Source: Anaerocolumna sp. AGMB13020
GTDB taxonomy: Bacteria > Bacillota > Clostridia > Lachnospirales > Lachnospiraceae
Direction: 5' to 3'
Assembly (NCBI RefSeq): GCF_033100115.1
Contig: NZ_CP136910.1
Span: forward strand, 4,281,001 to 4,345,000
DNA length: 64,000 nucleotides
Under the pieces are notes generated by a model that saw only the letters and a list, made by a program, of their open reading frames with translations, did not search any database and was not told the origin of the DNA. Positions within the stretch are counted from its first letter, which is position 1; each line of letters begins with the position of its first letter. The translations under genes were made by a program, and so were the position numbers. This document shows, one piece after another, positions 9,750-17,212 of this stretch.

Positions 9750-10040
9750 ATAGAACCAAAACATGAGATGTATTGAAATTCTTGCAAAGCATTATTTTTA
9801 GAAGCATAGACAACTATAGAACCAAAACATGAGATGTATTGAAATACGGCTAATGCAGAATATTTAAAAATTATGAATTCAATAGAACCAAAACATAAGA
9901 TGTATTGAAATAACTGTTTTAAGAGAGCTATACCGGCTGCGGAAGTATAGAACCAAAACATAAGATGTATTGAAATGAAAAATGTTGATGTCACCACTGG
10001 AGAGATTGAAATAGAACCAAAACATGAAATGTAATAAAAC
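9750..10040 (+). CRISPR. Orphan CRISPR array, 5 repeats / 4 spacers
   Basis: Thirty-base repeats begin ATAGAACCAAAACATGAGAT and end GTATTGAAAT. They lie at 9750-9779, 9816-9845, 9882-9911, 9947-9976 and 10011-10040. Repeats 3 and 4 have AAGATG in place of GAGATG, and repeat 5 is decayed at its 3' end, marking the trailer. Spacers are 36, 36, 35 and 34 bases and unrelated to each other. The repeat form and ATTGAAAT end resemble clostridial type I-B repeats, implying plus-strand transcription. No cas gene is in the window. A further CCAAAACACAAAAC remnant follows. Confidence 0.93.
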
Positions 10041-10099
10041 CAAAACACAAAACAATTTTTCGACCTTAACATAGACCCGATGATCCGATGGATGGCAGT

Positions 10100-10135
10100 A
10101 ATGTGCGGTAGATGTGAAGTCAGCTACCGCACATT
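10100..10135 (-). terminator. Hairpin downstream of trpB-like gene
   Basis: AATGTGCGGTAG (10100-10111) pairs perfectly with CTACCGCACATT (10124-10135). It lies 50 bp after the minus-strand gene end and is probably its terminator, although the following minus-strand sequence is not strongly T-rich. Confidence 0.6.
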
Positions 10136-10185
10136 ATAACTATGAGAATCAATCACATAAAGGTAAATCAATCCACCTACTATAG

Positions 10186-11562
10186 TTACTGTATCCCAGG
10201 AATCTTGGGCAATCCATTAAAACCAATAGCTAAATCCTCGTCTGTCGGTATATAATCCGTCATCTTACCACTCATATAAGCATTATAGGCTGTCATATCA
10301 AAATATCCTGTTCCGGTAAGTCCGAACAATATTGTCTTAGCTTCTCCGGTCTCCTTGCATTTTAGAGCTTCATTAATTGCACCAAGAATAGCATGAGAAG
10401 ATTCCGGTGCCGGCAGGATAGTCTCCTGTTTGGCGAAGAGAGTAGCTGCTTCGAATACCTTCGTCTGCTCCACAGAAACAGCCTCCATATAACCATCATG
10501 ATACAATTTGGACAGAATGGGAGACATGCCGTGGTATCGTAAGCCTCCCGCATGGTTGGCAGAAGGAACAAAACCGCTTCCCAAAGTATACATCTTAGCC
10601 AATGGTGTGATTTTACCTGTGTCACAGAAGTCATAAGCATATTTTCCTCTGGTAAAGGAAGGGCAGGAAGCAGGTTCCACAGCAATTATGCTGGGATTGG
10701 CTTTTCCGGTCAGTTTATCCTGCATGAAAGGAGCTATAAGACCACCAAGATTGGAGCCACCACCGGCACAGCCGATAACGATATCCGGATATTCATCAAT
10801 CAGTTCCATTGCTTTCTTGGACTCCAAGCCGATAATAGATTGATGGAGCAATACCTGATTTAATACGGAACCTAAGACATAACGGCAGCCGGGAGTCGTA
10901 ACCGCCTTTTCCACAGCCTCTGAGATGGCACAGCCAAGGCTTCCTGTGGTATCAGGATCAACTGCCAGTATAGCACGACCGGCATTGGTGGTATCACTGG
11001 GGCTTGGGTATATCTTGCCGTCAAAAGTTTCAATGATTGCTCGTCGGAAAGGCTTCTGTTCATAGGAACACTTTACCATATAAACTGTCAGCGGGATGTT
11101 GTAGTAAGCGCAGGCTTCTGATAAGGCGGTACCCCATTGTCCGGCACCGGTTTCTGTAGTCAGACTGGTCAGTCCCTGTTCTTTGGCGTAATAAGCCTGT
11201 GCAACTGCAGAATTTAATTTATGGCTACCGGAAGTATTATTTCCTTCAAATTTATAATATATCTTTGCAGGCGTTCCAAGGTATTTCTCCAGATTGTAAG
11301 CCCGGATCAAAGGAGAAGGCCGGTACATCTTATAAAACTCCTGGATTTCTTCAGGGATATCAATATAGCGGGTGGTATTGTCCATTTCCTGTTTTGCCAG
11401 TTTTTCGCAGAAGACCGGATATAGATCCTCCACAGTAGCAGGTTGATTCGTAGCAGGATTTAACATGGGTTCCGGCAGTTCCTTCATGTCAGCGCGAAGA
11501 TTATACCAGCTGGTGGGCATCTGCTCCTCGGTAAGATAGATTCTGTGTGGTATTTTTGCCAT
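10186..11562 (-). CDS. trpB: Tryptophan synthase beta chain, TrpB2 type
   Basis: 458 residues, longer than classical TrpB (about 400), as expected for the TrpB2 subgroup. PLP enzyme joining indole and serine to give tryptophan. The PLP-binding lysine is in GSHKLNSA; GAGQWGTAL and the phosphate-binding CAGGGSNLGG are present. Start chosen at the ATG (11562), preceded by AAAGGAG; the upstream 21 codons lack a ribosome site. No trpA or other trp gene is adjacent, so it may salvage indole or act in an unlinked pathway. A Trp T-box precedes it, which supports the tryptophan assignment. Confidence 0.93.
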   Translation of the reverse strand: MAKIPHRIYLTEEQMPTSWYNLRADMKELPEPMLNPATNQPATVEDLYPVFCEKLAKQEMDNTTRYIDIPEEIQEFYKMYRPSPLIRAYNLEKYLGTPAKIYYKFEGNNTSGSHKLNSAVAQAYYAKEQGLTSLTTETGAGQWGTALSEACAYYNIPLTVYMVKCSYEQKPFRRAIIETFDGKIYPSPSDTTNAGRAILAVDPDTTGSLGCAISEAVEKAVTTPGCRYVLGSVLNQVLLHQSIIGLESKKAMELIDEYPDIVIGCAGGGSNLGGLIAPFMQDKLTGKANPSIIAVEPASCPSFTRGKYAYDFCDTGKITPLAKMYTLGSGFVPSANHAGGLRYHGMSPILSKLYHDGYMEAVSVEQTKVFEAATLFAKQETILPAPESSHAILGAINEALKCKETGEAKTILFGLTGTGYFDMTAYNAYMSGKMTDYIPTDEDLAIGFNGLPKIPGIQ

Positions 11563-11635
11563 AATATTTGCTCCTTTCGAGATAAAATAATTATTTTGGC
11601 TTTGCCGGGTGTACACTGTCTTCATTTAGCACAAT

Positions 11636-11915
11636 AAAAAAAGACCTCTGTCACAGTATAAATATACTGGGACAAAAGTCTGAAACTTCTGCGGTACCAC
11701 CCATTTTGATGCACAAAGGCATCCTCTTATTCCATATACAGCCTATATATGCTTCCTTGGTAACGAGTGAAGATCTCGTCAGGCATTACTCAGCTATTGC
11801 CTTTCTTCCTGCCCTCTTAAGTCCATTCAGCAAAATCCTTGTTGCCGCAATTCCACCACCTGCGGCTCTCTTAAAACAGAATATTCTGCTTACTACTCTT
11901 AATCAACGGTTTATT
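11636..11915 (-). ncRNA. Tryptophan-specific T-box leader
   Basis: Read on the minus strand, the T-box sequence GGGTGGTACCGC (about 11691-11702) is the canonical tRNA-acceptor-binding element. A specifier region GAATGGACTT places codon UGG (Trp; plus positions 11823-11825) in the expected GAA-NNN-A setting. The terminator AGACTTTTGTCCCAGTATA / TATACTG.GACAGAGGTCT with a T7 run occupies 11636-11681 and competes with the T-box antiterminator. Uncharged tRNA-Trp should permit read-through into the trpB-like gene. Confidence 0.93.
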
Positions 11916-11921
11916 ACACTC

Positions 11922-11950
11922 AGTATATCCTTGGTATTAGGATTTGTCAA
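11922..11950 (-). promoter_or_regulatory. Promoter of the T-box/trpB transcript
   Basis: On the minus strand: TTGACA (11945-11950), 17-bp spacer, TATACT (11922-11927). Near-consensus; predicted start is about 11915. Confidence 0.85.
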
Positions 11951-11979
11951 TTGTAAAATTATTATGATAATAGAATAAT

Positions 11980-12540
11980 TACCAGTAGGAAAATTTGTGG
12001 TTGAAGAATGCCGGAGGCAGCAGAAAAGTTATCTAAAAGTTACTCGTCATAAAAATTGATTTCCCAGTTGAGTCAGCAGCAGATTAAAAGTTATCAGAAA
12101 GTATATGAAAATTCTTCCGGAGCAGCATCTTTCGAGGCTAAAATCTGCTGATAGTTTAATAAATTTCACTCAGATAAAACTCAAATTTATAACACTGATG
12201 TTCTTGAAAGGTCAGCCAGAAAATATTGAAATTATAAACACAGATACTAAAATTTGATTCAGATAATTCAAAAATATAAATTTTACACACTGATGTTTCT
12301 ATAATATAAGTCAGATAACCCCTAAATTTAGTACACAGATATTCCTAAATTTAGTACAAAGATATTCCCAAAATTGATGCTACGGTTATTCCTGAAAAGA
12401 CAACCAGAATATTCCTTAGAAACACCTGTAATACTGGTTGAAAGGCTGTAAAAGTGATAAAATAAATCTATCTCTGAAAGGCTTTAAGTAGTTTTAAGGT
12501 TATGATGGTATACTCTCCTTAGGAAATGACATTCATATTG
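11980..12540. other. Non-coding AT-rich region with degenerate repeats
   Basis: About 560 bp with no convincing gene. Diverged repeats recur, for example AAATTTAGTACACAGATATTCC followed by AAATTTAGTACAAAGATATTCC (about 12325-12370), and several relatives of TTTA.ACACTGATGTT between 12185 and 12310. They look like a decayed tandem array. A TATACT near 12510 may be the -10 box for the next gene. Confidence 0.5.
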
Positions 12541-12554
12541 AACGGAGGGATACC

Positions 12555-13211
12555 ATGCAACAGTATAAATACAATATTCAATGTGATACACTAACACCGG
12601 AGCAGGAATTTTATCAGGAATCTTATGTCTTTTTAGAAGGTGCTATTATTGAAGTTCTTTCAAGACTTGAGATAATCCGTAAATATAAACTTACAAAAGG
12701 CTTAAATGATCCAATCGAGCACTGTAAGGCTAGAATAAAATCAGCAGAAAGTATGAAAGAGAAGCTTAAGCGAAAGGAACTATCAGTAACCGTAAGCAAT
12801 GCGCTTACGCAAATATTTGATGCCGCAGGTATTCGTATTATTTGTACCTTTCTTGATGATATTTACTGGATTGTTGATATGTTAAAGAATCAGGAAGACT
12901 TTGAAGTAATCGAAGAGAAGGATTACATCAGAAATCCCAAGCCAAATGGCTATCGAAGTTATCATCTGATTCTTAAGGTACCTCTTCATTTAGAAGATCA
13001 TATCCAGAATGTATATTGTGAGCTCCAGATAAGGACCATAGCAATGGATTGCTGGGCAAGTCTGGAACATCAGATGAAATACAAAAAGGATATAACCTGT
13101 CCGGACATGATAACAGCAGAATTAAAGCGATGTGCCGATGAGATGGCATCAACCGACTTAAATTTTCAAACTATTTTGGATATGATAAAGGTAAATGCCA
13201 TGAAGCTGTAG
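12555..13211 (+). CDS. Small alarmone synthetase (RelA/SpoT-domain GTP pyrophosphokinase)
   Basis: 218 residues, the size of YjbM/YwaC-type single-domain (p)ppGpp synthetases rather than long Rel. The synthetase core is visible: KARIKSAESMKEKL (ATP-side helix), DAAGIRIIC, the GTP-binding loop NPKPNGYRSYH, and the ELQIRTIAMDCWASLEHQMKYK block with the catalytic Glu of ELQIRT. There is no hydrolase or TGS/ACT domain. A good GGAGGG site precedes the ATG. It would make pppGpp/ppGpp from ATP and GTP/GDP under stress. It is apparently monocistronic. Confidence 0.93.
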   Translation: MQQYKYNIQCDTLTPEQEFYQESYVFLEGAIIEVLSRLEIIRKYKLTKGLNDPIEHCKARIKSAESMKEKLKRKELSVTVSNALTQIFDAAGIRIICTFLDDIYWIVDMLKNQEDFEVIEEKDYIRNPKPNGYRSYHLILKVPLHLEDHIQNVYCELQIRTIAMDCWASLEHQMKYKKDITCPDMITAELKRCADEMASTDLNFQTILDMIKVNAMKL

Positions 13212-13518
13212 CATCAAAAGAAAGGTAATAAAATTACGTACCAGTTTAAGAAAAACTGTTGAGAAAATAAAAGGATAACTTGTTTGTACTTTTTCCTTGG
13301 TACTGGCATACAATTTGGAAGCTGGAGTAAATAAAATAAAACCTACACCAACTAAACAGGCATTCCCGATAAGCGTTACCGCAGACAAGCTTACGGTATG
13401 CATATTGTCAGGGTGTAAGTAAATTCGATTATAGAAAGGTGCCACAAAATACATTCATCAACCTGTATGATTTGTGGCGGTATCGCAGGCAGGCATGCGA
13501 TATGCAATGGGTGAGATT

Positions 13519-14208
13519 ATGAGAATACTTTTAGCAGAAGATGAAAAAGAACTGTCCAATGCACTGGTTGCCATACTTAAACATAATAATTATTCAGTAG
13601 ATCCCGTATACGATGGGGCGGATGCCTTGGATTACGGATTATCAGAGAATTACGATATTATTATATTAGACATCATGATGCCGAAGTTAAGCGGCCTTGA
13701 AGTGTTAAAAAAACTCAGGGACAAGGGTATCCACACCCCAATACTAATGCTTACGGCAAAGGCTGAAATAGAAGACCGGATAACAGGGCTTGATTTAGGA
13801 GCAGATGATTATTTGAGCAAACCTTTTGCAATGGGAGAATTACTGGCTAGAATCCGTGCAATGGGCAGAAGAAAATCTGAGTTTACCCCTAACATCATTG
13901 GTGTGGGCAATGTGTCTCTGAATAAAGAGAACTATGAACTGACAAATGATAAGGCTTCTTTAAGGCTGGGCAATAAAGAATACCAGATGATGGAGATGCT
14001 TATGGTAAATCCGAAACGTCTGATTTCCACAGAGCAGTTTATGGAGCGTATCTGGGGATACGATGCTCAGGCAGAGATCAATGTTGTATGGGTATACATT
14101 TCCTACCTTAGAAAGAAGCTGGATTCCCTTGAAGCAAATGTAAAAATTAAAGCCGTAAGGGGAGTTGGCTATCAATTGGAGGTCTGTGAGGAGGCAGAGA
14201 ATGATTAG
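13519..14208 (+). CDS. OmpR/PhoB-family response regulator
   Basis: 229 residues from the chosen ATG at 13519; the upstream GTG adds 15 unconserved residues. An N-terminal receiver has the acidic pair in AEDE, phosphoacceptor Asp in IILDIMMP, the conserved Thr in MLTAK and Lys in LSKPF. A C-terminal winged-helix DNA-binding domain ends with VWVYISYLRKKL and VRGVGYQLE. It overlaps the sensor kinase start by 8 bp, so the two form one operon. Direct repeats upstream of the next operon are candidate binding sites. Confidence 0.95.
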   Translation: MRILLAEDEKELSNALVAILKHNNYSVDPVYDGADALDYGLSENYDIIILDIMMPKLSGLEVLKKLRDKGIHTPILMLTAKAEIEDRITGLDLGADDYLSKPFAMGELLARIRAMGRRKSEFTPNIIGVGNVSLNKENYELTNDKASLRLGNKEYQMMEMLMVNPKRLISTEQFMERIWGYDAQAEINVVWVYISYLRKKLDSLEANVKIKAVRGVGYQLEVCEEAEND

Positions 14209-15445
14209 GGAACTGCAAAAGAAATTTATTACGATTACTATGGTTTCCTTATTTTTAGTTGTTCTTTTACTGATTGGAACTATCAATGCTGTTAATATCT
14301 ATCAGATGAATCATAAGATAGACGGAGCTTTAAAGATCTTATCGGAGAATCAGGGAACCTTTCCTAAGTTGGATAAAGGGAAACCACCCGGTGAGAATTT
14401 TGATTTCGGCTTCCGGTTAAGCGAAGAGACACCCTTTGAAACCAGATATTTTACCGTAAGGCTCAATACAGAAGGTACAGCCAGCCAGATCGATACCAGT
14501 CATATCAGGGCAATCTCCTCAAGTGATGCAAGAGAATATGCAGAAGAAGCCTTTCAAAATGGAAAAAAGAGCGGTTTTAAGGAATCTTATAAATATGTAG
14601 TGGTTGCACAGGACAGCGGATACCTGGTTATCTTCATAGACTGCAGCAATTCCCTGCAGACCATGAGCTTTTTTCTCTTTATTTCCATCGCTGTTGCTCT
14701 AGGCACCTTGTTGCTGATGTTTATATTAGTCTCAATCTTTTCCAGAAAAGCTTTGACTCCGATTATTGAAAGCATGGAGAAGCAGAAGCAGTTCATAACC
14801 GATGCAGGGCATGAAATAAAAACACCCCTTGCCATTATCTCTGCCAATGCAGATGTCCTGGAACTAACCGGTGGAGAGAGTGAATGGATTATGAGCATAA
14901 GAAATCAGATAACAAGACTTGATAAGCTGGTTAAGAATCTTCTGATGTTATCAAAAATGGATGAGGGTACCATGAAGACCGGCTTTGCAGAATTTGATAT
15001 CAGCAGAACAGTCAAAGAGACCGCCGGCTCCTTTAAAGCAGTTGCCGAAACCCAGAATAAGACTTTTCTGTTAGCGGTAGAAGAAGGTCTGAAGCTCTAC
15101 GGTGAAGAGAACAGTATCCAGCAGTTAGTATCAACCCTTGTGGATAATGCCTTAAAGTATTCATCAGCAGGTGGAAGAATAAAAGTGAGCCTTACCCCTT
15201 ATAAGAGAGGGGTAAAGCTGGAGGTATTTAACACGACGGATATGTCAGCAGATGCCTTGACAAAGGAGAATCTTAATAAGCTTTTTGACCGTTTCTACCG
15301 TGCTGACTCCTCCAGATCCAGAGATACAGGCGGATATGGTATTGGTTTGTCCATTGCGAAATCCATTGTAGAGGTACATCATGGAAAGATTTCTGCCAGA
15401 TGTGAAAATGGAAATGAGGTCTGCTTTTTTGCAACCCTAGGATAA
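14201..15445 (+). CDS. Sensor histidine kinase
   Basis: 414 residues from the ATG at 14201, which has GAGGAGG-like spacing; the earlier TTG is unlikely. Two membrane helices (about 12-33 and 155-180) flank an extracellular region of about 120 residues, giving a classical membrane sensor. HisKA H-box: FITDAGHEIKTPLA with the phosphorylated His. HATPase N-box: LVSTLVDNALKYSS; G-boxes: DTGGYGIGLSIAKS. It phosphorylates the adjacent regulator. The signal is not recognisable from sequence. Confidence 0.95.
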   Translation: MIRELQKKFITITMVSLFLVVLLLIGTINAVNIYQMNHKIDGALKILSENQGTFPKLDKGKPPGENFDFGFRLSEETPFETRYFTVRLNTEGTASQIDTSHIRAISSSDAREYAEEAFQNGKKSGFKESYKYVVVAQDSGYLVIFIDCSNSLQTMSFFLFISIAVALGTLLLMFILVSIFSRKALTPIIESMEKQKQFITDAGHEIKTPLAIISANADVLELTGGESEWIMSIRNQITRLDKLVKNLLMLSKMDEGTMKTGFAEFDISRTVKETAGSFKAVAETQNKTFLLAVEEGLKLYGEENSIQQLVSTLVDNALKYSSAGGRIKVSLTPYKRGVKLEVFNTTDMSADALTKENLNKLFDRFYRADSSRSRDTGGYGIGLSIAKSIVEVHHGKISARCENGNEVCFFATLG

Positions 15446-15518
15446 ACTGGCAGCAGAAATATTTTTATCTTTATTGGTTTGTCAGGTAACAGTAAAAGAT
15501 ATTGAAGAATTAATAGAG

Positions 15519-15561
15519 CGGAATCCTTATCAGCGTAAGCGGTAAAGGATTCCGTTCTTTT
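15519..15561 (+). terminator. Terminator of the two-component operon
   Basis: CGGAATCCTT (15519-15528) pairs perfectly with AAGGATTCCG (15545-15554), followed by TTCTTTT. Confidence 0.88.
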
Positions 15562-15666
15562 AAAATCCCGGGGACTCCTTCCACCGGGATTTAATTTTTT
15601 TACTATAAAAAACGTATATCATGCAGCAATTAAGATTATGTAAATGTTTCCTTCTGCTTTTGTAAA

Positions 15667-15722
15667 TTTAAAGTAAATTTAAAGTCTGATTTAAAGTTCG
15701 TTTTAAGTTGGCAGGTTACAAT
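15667..15722 (+). promoter_or_regulatory. Direct-repeat operator and promoter of the VTC operon
   Basis: Four copies of TTTAAAGT (the last is TTTTAAGT) start at 15667, 15678, 15690 and 15701, spaced 11, 12 and 11 bp. A -10-like TACAAT lies at 15717-15722, so the last repeats cover the -35 position. One-helical-turn direct repeats replacing a poor -35 are typical of activation by OmpR/PhoB-type regulators. The response regulator encoded just upstream is the obvious candidate (inference). Confidence 0.6.
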
Positions 15723-15778
15723 TAGTTTATCCATTAGAACAAAATTAGAAAAGAGAACAAAAGGCAGGAGGGATATTT

Positions 15779-16510
15779 ATGAGTCAGTTTCAGGGAACCT
15801 TTAAACGTTACGAGAAGAAATACTTATTGAGTGAGATGGCATACAAACAGCTGAGAGCAAGGCTTCAAGATAAATTAAACGTAGATGCATATGGTAACAC
15901 AACGATCTGTAATATTTATTTTGATACGCCTTCTTATCAGTTGGTAAGAACCTCAATGGAAAAACCCGTTTATAAAGAAAAGCTCAGACTAAGAAGCTAT
16001 GGTACTCCACAGGAAGGAGATATCGTATTCATAGAATTAAAGAAAAAATATAAGGGTGTTGTCTATAAAAGGCGCGAAAAGCTTGAACTTAATAAGGCTG
16101 AAAATTACTTATACGATAAGAAACCTGCAGAAGAAAATTCACAGATTATCAGGGAAATAGACTGGTTCCTTCAGTTTTACAAGGATATTGCTCCCGCCAT
16201 GTACATTTCATATGAAAGAGTTGCCATGTATGGACTAGAGGATTCTGAATTAAGAGTTACTTTTGACACAAACATTCTCTGGAGAGAAGATACATTGTTT
16301 CTTGAGGCCGGTAACTATGGTAACGCTTTATTGCCCGAAGGCTATCGGTTAATGGAAATCAAAATACCCGGCACAATGCCCCTCTGGTTGACTCATATAC
16401 TGGATGAACTGAAGATTTATCCGACCTCTTTCTCCAAATACGGCAGAGGTTATGAGCAGCTTACAAATAGAAATATATACGAAAGAATGGGAGGAAAAAA
16501 ATATGCTTAA
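15779..16510 (+). CDS. VTC-domain polyphosphate polymerase
   Basis: 243 residues forming a single VTC-like domain of the triphosphate-tunnel type. Basic and acidic strands that would line the tunnel include RYEKKYLL near the N-terminus, KEKLRLRSYG, IELKKKYKGVVYKRR and the C-terminal LMEIKIPGTMPLWL with SKYGRG. Proteins of this type polymerise polyphosphate from ATP in yeast; the bacterial role is usually inferred. A strong AGGAGGG site precedes the ATG. It overlaps the DUF4956 gene by 8 bp, a pairing I know from many Firmicutes. Confidence 0.9.
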   Translation: MSQFQGTFKRYEKKYLLSEMAYKQLRARLQDKLNVDAYGNTTICNIYFDTPSYQLVRTSMEKPVYKEKLRLRSYGTPQEGDIVFIELKKKYKGVVYKRREKLELNKAENYLYDKKPAEENSQIIREIDWFLQFYKDIAPAMYISYERVAMYGLEDSELRVTFDTNILWREDTLFLEAGNYGNALLPEGYRLMEIKIPGTMPLWLTHILDELKIYPTSFSKYGRGYEQLTNRNIYERMGGKKYA

Positions 16511-17168
16511 TTCTATTTTAACAGGAACCTTTACAATACAGTCATTTCTGCTTTGCACAGCGTGTTCAATTATACTGGGAGGAATTGTTGCCTGGGTTCA
16601 CAGCAAATTCAGTAACAGCAGCAAAGGATTTGTAATGACGATAGCTTTAATGCCCGCAATTGTTCAAATGGTAATTATGCTAGTCAATGGTAACTTAGGT
16701 ACAGGTGTTGCGGTGATGGGAGCTTTTAGTTTGGTACGTTTCCGCTCCATCCCGGGTCATGCAAAGGAAATTACAAGCATCTTCATGGCAATGGCGATCG
16801 GTCTTGCCACCGGTACCGGTTATCTGACAGCAGCAGGGCTCTTTGTCCTGATAATTATAATAGTTACCTGTTTATATAACTTTACCGGTTTTGGTGAGAC
16901 AAAGCAGCAGGATAAGGATTTAAACATTACCATACCCGAAGGATTGGATTATTCCGGAGTATTTGATGATCTATTTGAAAAATATACAAACAGATCGGAG
17001 CTGGTTATGGTAAAGACAGCAAATATGGGAAGCCTTTATAAATTAAGTTATCGTATCGGATTAAAAAATCCGGCACAGGAAAAGGCATTTATTGATGAAC
17101 TTCGCTGCCGTAACGGCAACTTGGAAATTTCCTGTAAAAAGGCATCCTTTGGCACCGAAGAATTATAG
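16503..17168 (+). CDS. DUF4956 membrane protein
   Basis: 221 residues from the ATG at 16503 (GGGAGG upstream). Three to four membrane helices in the first 125 residues (IQSFLLCTACSIILGGIVAW, then GFVMTIALMPAIVQMVIMLV and two more), with the conserved GAFSLVRFRSIPG between them, followed by a soluble tail of about 95 residues. DUF4956 proteins are regularly encoded next to VTC proteins; their biochemical role is not established. Translational coupling by ATG/stop overlap suggests it works with the polymerase, perhaps in the membrane. Confidence 0.9.
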   Translation: MLNSILTGTFTIQSFLLCTACSIILGGIVAWVHSKFSNSSKGFVMTIALMPAIVQMVIMLVNGNLGTGVAVMGAFSLVRFRSIPGHAKEITSIFMAMAIGLATGTGYLTAAGLFVLIIIIVTCLYNFTGFGETKQQDKDLNITIPEGLDYSGVFDDLFEKYTNRSELVMVKTANMGSLYKLSYRIGLKNPAQEKAFIDELRCRNGNLEISCKKASFGTEEL

Positions 17169-17212
17169 CAGCGAATATTCGATCAAAGATTGATATTCAG
17201 GAAGGAGTCACT

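Noticed and set aside
9650..10072. 140-codon frame on the minus strand with internal repeats (YISCFGSI)
   Set aside because: The repetition comes from the CRISPR repeats; it is an artefact of the array.
13158..13454. 98-codon hydrophobic frame on the minus strand
   Set aside because: It overlaps the end of the alarmone synthetase gene, has no ribosome site and no recognisable family.
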